64,000 nt of DNA, taken from Paeniglutamicibacter antarcticus (lineage in GTDB: Bacteria; Actinomycetota; Actinomycetes; Actinomycetales; Micrococcaceae). Numbering within the stretch: the stretch's first letter is position 1; each line of letters begins with the position of its first letter. Shown here piece after piece: positions 54,023-63,713 of the stretch. A model generated the notes under the pieces. That model was not told the origin of the DNA. It was given only the letters and a program-made list of their open reading frames with translations, and did no database searches. Made by a program: the position numbers and the translations under genes. The stretch is taken from positions 62,001 to 126,000 of the forward strand of contig NZ_CZJT01000082.1 in assembly GCF_900010755.1 (NCBI RefSeq). Reading direction: 5' to 3'.

Positions 54023-55546
54023 TTAGACGGTTTCTTCAACGTAGGGTGCATTTTCCGCAATTTCCTTCTCCATGGCGGAGAACTCTTCCTCAATGGTTTC
54101 GTTGCGCTTGTAGGTCATGTTCGAAACGACGACGGTGACCAGGAGGTTCAGCACAAAGCCGGGGACGATCTCGTACATGTTGGAGGACAGCGCATCGATG
54201 TTGCCCCAGATAAATACCGTGGCGGCACCGGTGAGCATGCCGGCCAGTGCGCCGGTCGCGGTGAGCTTGCGCCAGTAAAGGCTCAGCAGCACGATCGGGC
54301 CGAAGGCGGCACCGAAGCCGGCCCAGGCGAAGCCGACCAAGTCCAGGATGCTGGAGTCCCGGTTCAGCGCAAGCACCGCAGCGACGACGGCCACGACGAG
54401 CACGCCGGAGCGGCCCAGGGCCACTTCGCGCTTCGGGGTCAGCTTCTTGCCGGCGATGTTGTAGAGGTCCTCCACCAGGGCGGAGGAGCACACGATCAGC
54501 TGCGAGGACATGGTGGACATGATGGCCGCGAGCACCGCGGCCAGCACCAGACCGGCAACAAACGGGTGGAAGAAGATCTGGCTCAGCAGCAGGAAGACCG
54601 TTTCCGGGTCCTTGATTTCCTTGGCCGGATCCCCTGCGAAGTAGACGATGCCGACCAGCGCGGTGGTGATCGCGCCGAGGGCGGTCAGGGCCATCCAGCC
54701 GATGCCGATGCGGCGGGCGGTCTTGGCTTCCGACGGGCTACGCAGTGCCATGAAGCGCACGATGATGTGCGGCTGGCCGAAGTAGCCAAGGCCCCAGGCC
54801 GCGGTGGAGAAGATCGCGACGGCCGCCAAGAATCCGTTGGTGCCATCGAAGCTCGAGAACAGGTTCAGCGCGTCGGGGTTGACTGCCTGCAGTTTGGTGG
54901 TGAAATCGCCAATGCTGCCCATCTGGATGATGGCAACGATCGGCACGGCAATCAAGGCCGCGAACATCAGCAGGCCCTGGGCCACGTCGGTGAGGGTGGC
55001 GCCCAGGAATCCGCCAAAGAGCGTGTAGAGCAGTGTGATGCCCACGACGATGAACATGCCGGTGAAGTAGTTCCAGCCGAACGAGGACTCGAAGAACTTG
55101 CCGGCGGCGACCATGCCCGAGGAGACGTAGAAGGTGAAGAACGCCAAGGTGATGACCGATGCGGCAATGCGCAGGAGGTGGCTGTTGTCCTTGAGGCGCT
55201 TCTCGAAGAAGCTCGGGATGGTGATCGCGTTCTGTGCGACGGCCGTGTAGGAACGCAGGCGCGGGGCCACGAACTTCCAGTTCAGCCAGGCTCCGATGGT
55301 CAGGCCGATCGCGATCCAGGCTTCGATCAGGCCGTTGAGGTAGATGGCGCCGGGCAAGCCCATGAGCAGCCAACCGGACATGTCCGAGGCACCGGCAGAG
55401 AGTGCCGCCACCCCTGGCTTCAGGCCGCGGCCCGCGAGCATGTAGTCGTCGATGTTGTTGGTTCGCTTGTAGGCGAAGTATCCGATGGCCAGCATTGCGG
55501 CGAGATACACGGCAATGGCTATCAGCTGAAACGCTTGTTCAGACAT
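54023..55546 (-). CDS. putP: Sodium/proline symporter
   Basis: 507 aa from ATG 55546, with GAGGAAC upstream. Thirteen membrane helices of the SSS family; the sodium/proline region ALSAGASDMSGWLLMGLPGA is nearly the PutP consensus, and GLGYFGQPHIIVRFMALRS is also typical. Imports proline with sodium to feed PutA, encoded 1.3 kb away in the opposite direction. Confidence 0.94.
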   Translation of the reverse strand: MSEQAFQLIAIAVYLAAMLAIGYFAYKRTNNIDDYMLAGRGLKPGVAALSAGASDMSGWLLMGLPGAIYLNGLIEAWIAIGLTIGAWLNWKFVAPRLRSYTAVAQNAITIPSFFEKRLKDNSHLLRIAASVITLAFFTFYVSSGMVAAGKFFESSFGWNYFTGMFIVVGITLLYTLFGGFLGATLTDVAQGLLMFAALIAVPIVAIIQMGSIGDFTTKLQAVNPDALNLFSSFDGTNGFLAAVAIFSTAAWGLGYFGQPHIIVRFMALRSPSEAKTARRIGIGWMALTALGAITTALVGIVYFAGDPAKEIKDPETVFLLLSQIFFHPFVAGLVLAAVLAAIMSTMSSQLIVCSSALVEDLYNIAGKKLTPKREVALGRSGVLVVAVVAAVLALNRDSSILDLVGFAWAGFGAAFGPIVLLSLYWRKLTATGALAGMLTGAATVFIWGNIDALSSNMYEIVPGFVLNLLVTVVVSNMTYKRNETIEEEFSAMEKEIAENAPYVEETV

Positions 55547-55709
55547 GAAGTTCCTCAAAGGTTCTATGCGTACCGGGGAGGGGATGCTCCTCGGCATGTT
55601 GCACTGCCGTCTTCGGGTGCCTGGCATGCGCAACGGAAGTCGAGTATTGCAGTAAAAGGCCCGGTCGTGTGATTAAATTTGGCCCACCGAGACCTTTTTG
55701 TGACCGACG

Positions 55710-56651
55710 CTACAGCCGTGCGGGCGTGGCGTTCCCGGTTTCGGGCAGGCTGTTGGCCTGCCCGTGCAGGGCGTTTCTGACGGCAACCAGCCCTGGATGC
55801 TGGGCCGAGGAATGTCGCATGGCGGTGAAGATCGTCCGGCGCGGAGCCCCTGGCAGATCCACGATGCGCAGGTCGCGTTGCCTGGCACTCCACACGAGGT
55901 CCGGAAGCAGTGCCACCGCGTTGCCCGACTCGACCAGGCGCACGTGCGCCTGCAGGTCCGCGGTCTCATAGCGGACGTCAGGTTCGAACCCGGCCGAACG
56001 GCATGCCTGTTCGGCCCAGTGCCGGGAGGCGGCGCCACGCGGTTCCATGACCCAGGGCAACCCCGCGGCGGCCTCGATCGAATTCACGTGGTGGAACTCC
56101 TCCGGCATCGAGTCGGTGCGTTCGGGCAGGGCGAGCCGGATGGCATCGTGGGCCAGGATCTTGCGGTCCAGCTCCGCGTAGTGGGGAGCCGCGTGCCCGG
56201 GGTATTGTTCCGCGACGACTAGGTCAAAGTCGCGTGCCCAGGTTTCCCGCAGGGCCGTTTCGGGTTCGTGCTGGACCATTTCCACACGCAGGTGCGGGTA
56301 GTCGTTGCGCAGCTCCCGCAGCATCGGGGGAATCAAGGAGAGCACCGCCGTTTGGAACACCGCCATGCGGATGGTTCCGGCAATCTCCGGTTGGGTCGAG
56401 GCGAGGGCCGCCTCGGCCCGTTCCATTGAATCAAGCAGCTCGTCGGTGTGGGCCACCAGCACCTCGGCCTGCGGGGTCAGTTGCAGGCGCCTGCCGACCT
56501 TGCGCAGAAGTTGCACGCCGGTCTCTTTTTCGAGCAGTGAAAGCTGCTGCGAAACCGACGAAGGACTATAACTCAGGGCGTCGGAAACTTCCGAAATCGT
56601 CCCGCGGATTGCCAGCTCGTGCAGCAGCCGCAAGCGGCGGATTTCAAGCAT
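55710..56651 (-). CDS. LysR-family regulator divergent from putA
   Basis: 313 aa from ATG 56651. N-terminal winged helix (LRLLHELAIRGTISEVSDALSY, PSSVSQQLSLLEKETGVQLL), then a LysR substrate domain. The minus frame is open far upstream, but that stretch lies opposite putA and is not real. It sits between putP and putA and divergent from putA, so it probably switches both in response to proline. Confidence 0.88.
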   Translation of the reverse strand: MLEIRRLRLLHELAIRGTISEVSDALSYSPSSVSQQLSLLEKETGVQLLRKVGRRLQLTPQAEVLVAHTDELLDSMERAEAALASTQPEIAGTIRMAVFQTAVLSLIPPMLRELRNDYPHLRVEMVQHEPETALRETWARDFDLVVAEQYPGHAAPHYAELDRKILAHDAIRLALPERTDSMPEEFHHVNSIEAAAGLPWVMEPRGAASRHWAEQACRSAGFEPDVRYETADLQAHVRLVESGNAVALLPDLVWSARQRDLRIVDLPGAPRRTIFTAMRHSSAQHPGLVAVRNALHGQANSLPETGNATPARL

Positions 56652-56864
56652 TGTCACTCCAAGGATGTGGGGAAGATCTCGGTGTTCCGGACCCCTCAAT
56701 AATACATTGGGAAAACCGAAGTAAAACGTTCGGGTTTGTTCACTTTTGCTGAAGGGATGCTTCGGGTCATACTGACTTGTGAACCCGTCTGCCCGCACCC
56801 TGCTTGGTGTGCTCCCTGCAGGCGAGTAATCGACAAATATCTCATCTTCCAAGGAGAAGCAGCC

Positions 56865-59800
56865 GTGGCCCTCGAGACCTCGCATGTGCGCACCGTTCCA
56901 CCGGCAGTAGCCGCCGATGGCACCCCCCTGGCCCGTCCCCAGGACCTCGCCGATGACACCATCAAGCTGGTGCGCCACTGGCTCACCGAGGGCGCGAAGG
57001 TTCCCGTCGACGCTTCCGCAGCACAGCTTGCCGGCGTGTTGAAGGACCCCAACGGCCTTGACTTCACGGTCGGCTTCGTTGACGGCGTGATCCGCCCCGA
57101 GGACCTGAAGGTTGCCGCCCGCAACCTCAAGGCCCTGGCCCCGAAGGTTCCGTCCTTCCTGCCGTGGTACATGAAGTCCGCAGTGGCACTCGGCGGCGTC
57201 ATGGCCCCGATCTTCCCGGGCATCGTGGTCCCGATCTCCCGCAAGGTCCTGCGCGAAATGGTCGGCCACCTGATCATTGATGCCACCGAGGCAAAGCTCG
57301 GGTCCTCGATCGCCAAGATCAAGAAGGAGGGCATTGACCTCAACATCAACCTCCTGGGCGAAGCCATCCTCGGCGACGGTGAAGCCGCCCGCCGTCTCGA
57401 AGGCACCCACAAGCTGCTGGCCCGCGACGATGTTGACTACGTCTCCATCAAGGTTTCCTCCACGGTCGCCCCGCACAACCACTGGGCCTTCGATGAGGCC
57501 GTCGAGCACATCATTGAAAAGCTCGTTCCGCTCTACCGAGTGGCAGCCACCGCGGCACCCAAGAAGAAGTTCATCAACTTGGACATGGAAGAGTACAAGG
57601 ACCTGGACCTGACCATTGCGGTCTTCACCAAGATCCTTGACCTCCCCGAATTCCGCGACCTGGAAGCCGGCATCGTGCTGCAGGCCTACCTGCCGGACGC
57701 GCTCTCGGCCATGATCCACCTGCAGGAATGGTCTGCCAAGCGCACCGCCATCGGCGGCGCCCCGATCAAGGTCCGCGTCGTGAAGGGTGCAAACCTCCCG
57801 ATGGAGCAGGTTGAAGCCGACGTTCACGGCTGGCCGCTGGCCACCTGGCACTCCAAGCAGGACTCTGACACCTCCTACAAGTCGGTCCTTGACTACTCGC
57901 TGCGCCCGGGCCACGTGGAAAACGTGCGCATCGGCATCGCCGGCCACAACCTCTTTGACGTTGCCCTGGCCTGGTTGCTGGCGCAGGCCCGCGGCGTGAC
58001 CGCAGGCATCGAATTCGAAATGCTGTTGGGCATGGCCACCGGCCAGGCCGAGGCCGTCCGCAAGGACGTCGGCTCGCTGCTGCTGTACACCCCGGTGGTG
58101 CACCCGGCCGAGTTCGACGTGGCCATCGCCTACCTGATCCGCCGCCTCGAAGAGGGCGCCAGCCAGGAAAACTTCATGTCAGCGGTCTTCGAGCTTGACA
58201 AGAACGAGGCCCTGTTCGAGCGCGAAAAGAACCGCTTCCTCGCATCACTGGGCGACCTGGACGATTCCGTTCCGGCACCGCACCGCATCCAGGATCGCAA
58301 CATCGTTGACGAAGTTGAGATTGGCGCCAAGCTTGCCGGCCTGGCCAACGGAACCCTCGACTTCGAGAACACCCCGGACACCGATCCGGACCTTCCGGGC
58401 AACCGTGCCTGGGGCCGTGCCATCGTCAACAAGATGGTCGGGTCGACACTTGGCACCGATTCCGTTGCCGCCGCGCTGATCCACACCGCGGACGAGCTGA
58501 ACAAGGTCGTCGAGACCGCCGTTGCAGCCTCCGAATCATGGCAGGCCATGGGCGCAGCAGCCCGCGCAGCCATCCTGCACCGCGCCGGTGCCGCCCTTGA
58601 ATCCCGCCGTGCGGACCTCCTTGAGGTCATGGGCTCTGAATGCGGAAAGACCCTTGACCAGGGCGATCCCGAGGTTTCCGAAGCCATTGACTTCGCCCAC
58701 TACTACGCTCAGCGTGGCCTGGAACTGGACAGCGTCGAAGGCGCAACCTTCGTTCCCTCCAAGCTGACAGTTGTCACCCCGCCGTGGAACTTCCCGGTTG
58801 CCATCCCGGCAGGCTCGACCCTCTCGGCCCTGGCTTCCGGTTCCGCCGTCGTCATCAAGCCCGCCGGCCAGGCGGCACGCTCCGGCGCCGTCATGGTCGA
58901 GGCCCTGTGGGAAGCCGGCGTGCCGCGCGATGTCCTGCAGATGGTCCAGCTCTCCGAGCGCGACCTGGGCACCCAGCTTGTCAGCCACCCGGCAGTTGAC
59001 CGACTGATCCTCACCGGTGGCTACGAGACCGCAGAGCTGTTCCGTTCCTTCCGCAAGGACCTGCCGATGCTGGCAGAAACCTCGGGCAAGAACGCACTGA
59101 TCATCACACCGAACGCCGACCTTGACCTGGCAGCAAAGGACCTGGCTGCCTCGGCCTTCGGCCACGCGGGCCAGAAGTGCTCCGCCGCTTCACTGGTGGT
59201 TTTGGTTGGTTCTGCAGCAGATTCCAAGCGCTTCCACAACCAGCTCATCGACGCAGCGCGTTCGCTGAAGGTTGGCTACCCGCAGGATCCGCAGACCCAG
59301 ATGGGCCCGGTCATCGAGGCCGCCCAGGGCAAGCTGCTGCGCGGCCTGACCGTGCTTGGCGAAGGCGAAAAGTGGGTCCTCGAGCCCAAGAAGCTTGATG
59401 AGTCCGGCAAGCTCTGGAGCCCGGGCGTACGCTCGGGCGTCAAGCGCGGCTCCGAGTTCCACCTGACCGAGTACTTCGGCCCGATCCTCGGCGTCATGAC
59501 CGCCGAGACCCTCGAAGAAGCAGTGGCGATCGTCAACGACATCGACTACGGACTGACCTCCGGCCTGCACTCGCTGGATTCCGGCGAAATGGCTTACTGG
59601 CTGGAGAACATCCAGGCCGGCAACCTCTACATCAACCGCGGCACCACCGGTGCCATCGTGCAGCGCCAGCCGTTCGGCGGCTGGAAGAAGTCGGCCATCG
59701 GTGCAGGCACCAAGGCTGGCGGACCTAACTACCTGGTGGGCATGGGCTCCTGGGAAGACGCCCCGTTGGCCAAGTCCGGGATCCTCTCGGCCTCGGCTTC

Positions 59801-60401
59801 GGCACTGTTCACCGCGGCCTCGGCCTCCGGTATCGATGCAGCTGACCTCACCTGGCTTGAAGGGGCACTGGCCTCGGACAACGCTGCCTGGATCAACGAG
59901 TTCAACACCGCCAAGGACGTTTCCGGCCTGCACGCAGAGCGCAACGTCTTCCGCTACCGCGCCCTGCCGGTGACCGTTCGCTTTGAGGAAGCATCCTCGG
60001 GCCACGGCATTGCCGAATTGGTTCGCGTCGTAGCAGCAGGCATCGCCGCGGGTTCCCGCGTCACCGTTTCCTCCTCCGTTGAGGTTCCGGCCGCGATCCG
60101 CACCGTGCTGGCCGAATCCTCGGTCACCGTGGTTGTTGAGGATGCCCAGGCATTCGACACCCGCGCCGCACGGCTTGCAGCCAAGACCGGCCCGGACTCC
60201 GGTGCCCGCATCCGCCTCATCGGCGGATCGATCATCGACGTCGCCGAGGCAACCAACGGCAAGCCGGATGTTGCGATCTACGCCAACAACGTGGTTTCCG
60301 CAGGCCGCGTGGAAATGCTGACCTTCCTGCACGAGCAGGCAATCTCCATCACCGCGCACCGCTTCGGTACCCCGAACCACCTGAGCGACTCGGTTATCTA
60401 A
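56865..60401 (+). CDS. putA: Bifunctional proline dehydrogenase / L-glutamate gamma-semialdehyde dehydrogenase
   Basis: 1178 aa. GTG start at 56865 with AAGGAG just upstream; an earlier start would add 43 unlikely residues. Residues about 100-480 form the FAD PRODH barrel (VSIKVSSTVAPHN, FINLDMEEYKDLD, MEQVEADVHGWPLATW). Residues about 540-1010 form the ALDH domain with Glu738 in LAETSGKNA and catalytic Cys772 in AGQKCSAAS. A further C-terminal stretch is a second ALDH-like lobe typical of long PutA. No DNA-binding ribbon-helix-helix is present. It oxidises proline to glutamate in two steps with channelling. Confidence 0.95.
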   Translation: MALETSHVRTVPPAVAADGTPLARPQDLADDTIKLVRHWLTEGAKVPVDASAAQLAGVLKDPNGLDFTVGFVDGVIRPEDLKVAARNLKALAPKVPSFLPWYMKSAVALGGVMAPIFPGIVVPISRKVLREMVGHLIIDATEAKLGSSIAKIKKEGIDLNINLLGEAILGDGEAARRLEGTHKLLARDDVDYVSIKVSSTVAPHNHWAFDEAVEHIIEKLVPLYRVAATAAPKKKFINLDMEEYKDLDLTIAVFTKILDLPEFRDLEAGIVLQAYLPDALSAMIHLQEWSAKRTAIGGAPIKVRVVKGANLPMEQVEADVHGWPLATWHSKQDSDTSYKSVLDYSLRPGHVENVRIGIAGHNLFDVALAWLLAQARGVTAGIEFEMLLGMATGQAEAVRKDVGSLLLYTPVVHPAEFDVAIAYLIRRLEEGASQENFMSAVFELDKNEALFEREKNRFLASLGDLDDSVPAPHRIQDRNIVDEVEIGAKLAGLANGTLDFENTPDTDPDLPGNRAWGRAIVNKMVGSTLGTDSVAAALIHTADELNKVVETAVAASESWQAMGAAARAAILHRAGAALESRRADLLEVMGSECGKTLDQGDPEVSEAIDFAHYYAQRGLELDSVEGATFVPSKLTVVTPPWNFPVAIPAGSTLSALASGSAVVIKPAGQAARSGAVMVEALWEAGVPRDVLQMVQLSERDLGTQLVSHPAVDRLILTGGYETAELFRSFRKDLPMLAETSGKNALIITPNADLDLAAKDLAASAFGHAGQKCSAASLVVLVGSAADSKRFHNQLIDAARSLKVGYPQDPQTQMGPVIEAAQGKLLRGLTVLGEGEKWVLEPKKLDESGKLWSPGVRSGVKRGSEFHLTEYFGPILGVMTAETLEEAVAIVNDIDYGLTSGLHSLDSGEMAYWLENIQAGNLYINRGTTGAIVQRQPFGGWKKSAIGAGTKAGGPNYLVGMGSWEDAPLAKSGILSASASALFTAASASGIDAADLTWLEGALASDNAAWINEFNTAKDVSGLHAERNVFRYRALPVTVRFEEASSGHGIAELVRVVAAGIAAGSRVTVSSSVEVPAAIRTVLAESSVTVVVEDAQAFDTRAARLAAKTGPDSGARIRLIGGSIIDVAEATNGKPDVAIYANNVVSAGRVEMLTFLHEQAISITAHRFGTPNHLSDSVI

Positions 60402-60420
60402 TAACCGGTAGTTCAAAATA

Positions 60421-60471
60421 GCGAAGGCTCGCAGCATTTCCCCTTCACGGGGTTCGGCTGCGGGCCTTCGC
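60421..60471 (+). terminator. Terminator after putA
   Basis: GCGAAGGCTCGCAGC pairs with GCTGCGGGCCTTCGC and is followed by AATTTTG, 20 bases after the putA stop. Confidence 0.9.
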
Positions 60472-60552
60472 AATTTTGTGAATGCAGTGAAATCTGAAAA
60501 GCCTTGGTCAGGGCCGTATGTTCCTTGACGGATTATATCCATCGGGCATAGG

Positions 60553-60585
60553 TTAACGATTATCGTTATTATCGACAATCGTTAA
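60553..60585. promoter_or_regulatory. Nested palindromes upstream of the DUF2975-XRE pair
   Basis: The outer arms TTAACGATT and AATCGTTAA are exact complements. Inside, TAACGATTATCGTTA is itself a perfect 15-base palindrome sharing the left arm. ATCGTTA occurs twice and TATCGA once more. The site ends 11 bases before the ATG and overlaps the likely promoter. A probable operator for the XRE protein encoded two genes on. Confidence 0.65.
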
Positions 60586-60595
60586 GGCTGGAAGC

Positions 60596-61270
60596 ATGAA
60601 ACTCGAATCAACCACGCAAAAGCTTGGGCACATCGGCGGCCGTGTTTTTCTGGCAACGACCACGACGATTGCAGCGATCGCAGGCTTACTGGGTCTGATG
60701 TATCTCGCAATGTTCACAGAATACAGATACACGCGTGATTTCGCCTTCGAGGCATCCATTGCAGTGCCCCTGGATACGGTTCCGAACATCCACGGAACGA
60801 TCGGGGAGTCGACGGTCAGGTACAGCACTGTGCTCATCGAAAGCAACGAGGCGCTCCTTGGAGCCAGGACGGCCGCGGCTGTTTCCGAGGGGCTGTACTT
60901 CCTACTGTTCATTTTCGGCTGTATCTCGGTGATTCTCATCTGCCGCCGGCTCTGGAAGAACAAACCATTTACAGTTCTTGCCCAGTGGTCGTTGATGGGT
61001 CTTGGAACATTGGCCGCTGTAACGGCTCTACTTTCCCCATGGCTCAAAGACCTTTCCAGCCATCTTGCCGCTGTTGCCTTGGGATTCCCAAACAACGGTC
61101 AAAACGTGCAGGACTATTCCGGCGGCAGCAGCTGGATCACCACCTTTGCCGAATTCAGTTTCCAGGATGCCAACCACGCGCTGCTTGCGCTGGGCATTGT
61201 CCTGGTATTGCTGTCGCTGATCTTCCGGCGCGGGACCGCCATGCAAGACGACGCCGACGGGCTCGTGTAA
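60596..61270 (+). CDS. DUF2975-like four-helix membrane protein
   Basis: 224 aa with four predicted membrane helices (about 18-40, 98-118, 127-150, 190-212) and a large outside loop between the first two. The pattern FGCISVILICRRLWKNKPF resembles DUF2975 proteins, which are usually paired with a small XRE regulator, as here. Function unknown. The stop overlaps the XRE start (TAATG). Confidence 0.7.
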   Translation: MKLESTTQKLGHIGGRVFLATTTTIAAIAGLLGLMYLAMFTEYRYTRDFAFEASIAVPLDTVPNIHGTIGESTVRYSTVLIESNEALLGARTAAAVSEGLYFLLFIFGCISVILICRRLWKNKPFTVLAQWSLMGLGTLAAVTALLSPWLKDLSSHLAAVALGFPNNGQNVQDYSGGSSWITTFAEFSFQDANHALLALGIVLVLLSLIFRRGTAMQDDADGLV

Positions 61271-61512
61271 TGGCAGGCAAGAAAGACACCGTCGACCTAC
61301 CCAGCGGGGTGCATTGCAGGCTAGATGAACTCCTTGAGGAACGTTCAATGACGCTGACCCGGTTGGGGGAACTGGCAAAGGTCAGCATCGTGAACCTCTC
61401 GGTGCTCAAGAACGATCATGCAAAAGCCATCCGGTTCAGCACCTTGGTTGCAATCTGCAAGGCACTCGAATGCGAGATCGGCGATCTACTGGTGTTGGAT
61501 ATTCCTGGCTGA
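61270..61512 (+). CDS. Small XRE/Cro-type regulator (YozG-like)
   Basis: 80 aa. One HTH_26-type domain: RLDELLEERSMTLTRLGELAKV, LSVLKNDHAKAIRFSTLVAICKALECEIGDLLVL. This is the YozG pattern of small Cro-like proteins made in tandem with DUF2975 proteins. The ATG overlaps the previous stop. It likely binds the nested palindromes before the pair and regulates it. Confidence 0.88.
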   Translation: MAGKKDTVDLPSGVHCRLDELLEERSMTLTRLGELAKVSIVNLSVLKNDHAKAIRFSTLVAICKALECEIGDLLVLDIPG

Positions 61513-61691
61513 AGCAATACGCATACGGCCGGGGCAGCGAATACGCCATGCTTCATGGGCCCAGTTCAGGATGATCCGGGTGGGGCCTGGAACAAATGTG
61601 CTTCAACCCGCGGCGCGTAGCCAGGACAGACTTCATAAGCGGTGCCAAATTGGGTGGGATCCCGCAACTGGATGTCTAGTGGTAGGGCAAT

Positions 61692-61717
61692 GCTGACCGC
61701 AAACAAGGGCGGTCAGC
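61692..61717. terminator. Hairpin between XRE gene and the hicB remnant
   Basis: Perfect 9-bp arms GCTGACCGC / GCGGTCAGC, loop AAACAAGG. It lies between the convergent XRE gene and the hicB remnant and may end one or both. The remainder of this 250-base gap has no supported gene. Confidence 0.45.
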
Positions 61718-61762
61718 AACGCAATGCCGGAGACGCTTCAACAGCCGTTTTGATTGCGTGAA

Positions 61763-62145
61763 TCAGGCTGCGTGCCTATGCTCGATTTGGTTGACGCGGC
61801 CGGGCGTCAAACCCATAAGTATTGCCACTTCCCGGGTGGTGTAACCGTTGGTGCGTAGTTGCTTGATGGTTTCAGAGTTAGTTCAGCAGCTCTTTTGACG
61901 GCTGCTTCGGCCTCTCCAAGGTGCAGTTTGGCCTTTTCGATGCTTTGCCGTTCATCGGCAGGGATCTCGATTTCCAATTCAATGGTTATGGCTGCCGGAT
62001 CGACCATCAGTAAATCAGCCACTGCGCCACGGGCAGCAGCTTCCACCTGATCCAGCCGTTTCGCCTGCGAGACTGCGCCGGGGACTTGGGGAACCGTAAT
62101 GCCCCACCACGAGCCGTCACGGAAGGTCTTGGCTGTTATCCGCAT
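61763..62145 (-). pseudogene. hicB: Frameshifted HicB-type antitoxin
   Basis: Starts at ATG 62145 with a HicB domain (FRDGSWWGITVPQVPGAVSQA, VDPAAITIELEIEIP). The frame runs to a stop at 61807, giving a nonsense tail after residue about 93. One base lost near 61868 explains it: the other frame reads SETIKQLRTNGYTTREVA and LGLTPGRVNQ-type residues (here MGLTPGRVNQIEH), a complete HTH, ending at 61763. So the DNA-binding part is cut off. The start overlaps the hicA remnant by 29 bases, as in typical hicAB pairs. Confidence 0.75.
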
Positions 62146-62344
62146 TCTCTTCTCCCTTGGCTCGCTTCAGGAGGATCTTTGCCAGCCTGTCGCTGATTTC
62201 CTTGTGGTGGGGAACCGTGGTGCTCTGATCGCCAATTTTCACGACGGTATGCGAACCGCCCTCACGGATCCTCAGCTCTACGCCTTGATCCTTGGCGATT
62301 CATTGGAGTTGCTTCAGCAGATCCCTCCGCTTCATCATCACCAT
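62117..62344 (-). pseudogene. hicA: HicA-type toxin with in-frame stop
   Basis: From ATG 62344 the frame reads MVMMKRRDLLKQLQ, then TGA, then IAKDQGVELRIREGGSHTVV and STTVPHHKEISDRLAKIL, and ends at 62117. The GGSHTVV core with its catalytic His and the TVPHHKEI motif are the HicA double-stranded-RNA-binding mRNA interferase signature. The TGA likely replaced CGA (Arg). The rest of the frame is intact, so the loss is recent. The toxin cannot be made in full. Confidence 0.8.
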
Positions 62345-62486
62345 TGAATTTTATCTGCGGATCCAAGCTCGTGTATAGAGGGGGTAAACACTGGACGGCA
62401 ATGCGGTTTGGATTCTCCAGGAGAACACCAAGATGCCCAGTTGTGCCTTGTGCTCTGAGGCCTTGAAGAAAGCCAGCCTGTGCGGA

Positions 62487-63713
62487 CTAATCTTCGAGCT
62501 TCAACGCCTTGCGCCAGGACAGCGCGGAACCGGTCTGCATGATCGCGCGGCGGTAGATCCGCTCACCCAGCAACACCATGGCCCATGCCGCCGCAATCGC
62601 AATCGCCAATGAAGCAAAGGGTTCCCACATCGGGACATCGGTGCTCAGCAACCGGATTGGCATGGCCACCGAGGAGATGACGGGGACGTAGGACGCGATC
62701 ACCAGGAACGTTCCCTTGGCGTAGATGCCGATGAACAACACGGCCACCAGCACCATGATGACCGGACCCGTGGATTGCTGAAGGTCCTCGACGCGCGAGG
62801 CCATCGCGCCGATGGCCGCCCAGATCGCGGCAAGGATCAGAAACCCTGCCAGGAAGAAGGCCAGGAACCAGCCGGAGGTCGCGATGACCACCGAGAGGAA
62901 CGGAATTTCCGTGGGCATCATGCTCAGGGCCAGCAAGCCGATGCCAACGAAGAGGCACAACTGGCCCATCGCCAGGATCAGGTTGCCCAGGATCTTGCCG
63001 GCGAGCAGCTGGCGGATCGGGATGGCGGTGGCCAGGATTTCCACCACGCGGTTCTGCTTTTCCTCCACCACGGAGTTGGCGATCGGCATGCCGAAGATCA
63101 ACGCCGACATGTAGAAGAGGAACGAGAAGATGAAGCCCATGACCATGGACATCGAGTTGCGTTCTTGGCTGCCCTCAAGCAACACCGGGGTGATCGTGGA
63201 CCCCGCGGTCAGCGATTCGACGGAGGTTCCCAGTTTGCCGGCGTTGGATTCAAGAGCCTGCGCTGATGCCGCATCGGCGATCAGTTTCTCCACCGATCCG
63301 GGGACGTCGCTCAGTCCGGTGAGGCTGTAGCCGTCGGCGGTGGCGGTGAGCACCAGATCGGCGTTCTTGGTCCGCAACGCCTCCAATGCCGCGTCCTGGG
63401 ACGCCACCGGGTCTGCCGTCAAGACGATCTTTTGATCCTGTTTCGCGGCCAGTTCGTTCGCCGCGCTGACCAGGACGGCGGTTTCGCCGCGGTTTTCAAA
63501 GGCAACGGTGGCCTCGGTGGTGCGATCGGCCATGAAGCCTGACACCACGATCGAGCCGACGATCAACGCGAGGGTGATGAGAGTCGATATGACGAACGAC
63601 TTGTCGCGAATCTTGACGGTGACCTCACGCAGGGTCACGATCAGCCAGGGGGATCCCTGTCGGACCGCGGTTGGTGTCGCGGTTGGTGTGGTGGTCTGTG
63701 TGGCGGTGCTCAA
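62487..63713 (-). CDS. ABC-2 type transporter permease (NatB-like)
   Basis: 408 aa. TTG start at 63713 in a TTGA overlap with the ATPase stop. One N-terminal helix (STLITLALIVGSIVVSGF), a large outside domain of about 130 residues, then about five C-terminal helices. VVEEKQNRVVEILATAIPIRQLLAGKI is the typical ABC-2 permease signature. With the upstream ATPase it forms an exporter, of sodium or a lipid/peptide; the substrate is unknown. Confidence 0.88.
   Translation of the reverse strand: MSTATQTTTPTATPTAVRQGSPWLIVTLREVTVKIRDKSFVISTLITLALIVGSIVVSGFMADRTTEATVAFENRGETAVLVSAANELAAKQDQKIVLTADPVASQDAALEALRTKNADLVLTATADGYSLTGLSDVPGSVEKLIADAASAQALESNAGKLGTSVESLTAGSTITPVLLEGSQERNSMSMVMGFIFSFLFYMSALIFGMPIANSVVEEKQNRVVEILATAIPIRQLLAGKILGNLILAMGQLCLFVGIGLLALSMMPTEIPFLSVVIATSGWFLAFFLAGFLILAAIWAAIGAMASRVEDLQQSTGPVIMVLVAVLFIGIYAKGTFLVIASYVPVISSVAMPIRLLSTDVPMWEPFASLAIAIAAAWAMVLLGERIYRRAIMQTGSALSWRKALKLED

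Noticed and set aside
53807..55672. 621-codon plus-strand frame opposite putP
   Set aside because: Shadow of putP; no motif and a strongly skewed composition.
56652..58103. Upstream extension of the LysR frame to 797 codons
   Set aside because: The added part lies antisense to putA; a normal LysR start with HTH is at 56651.
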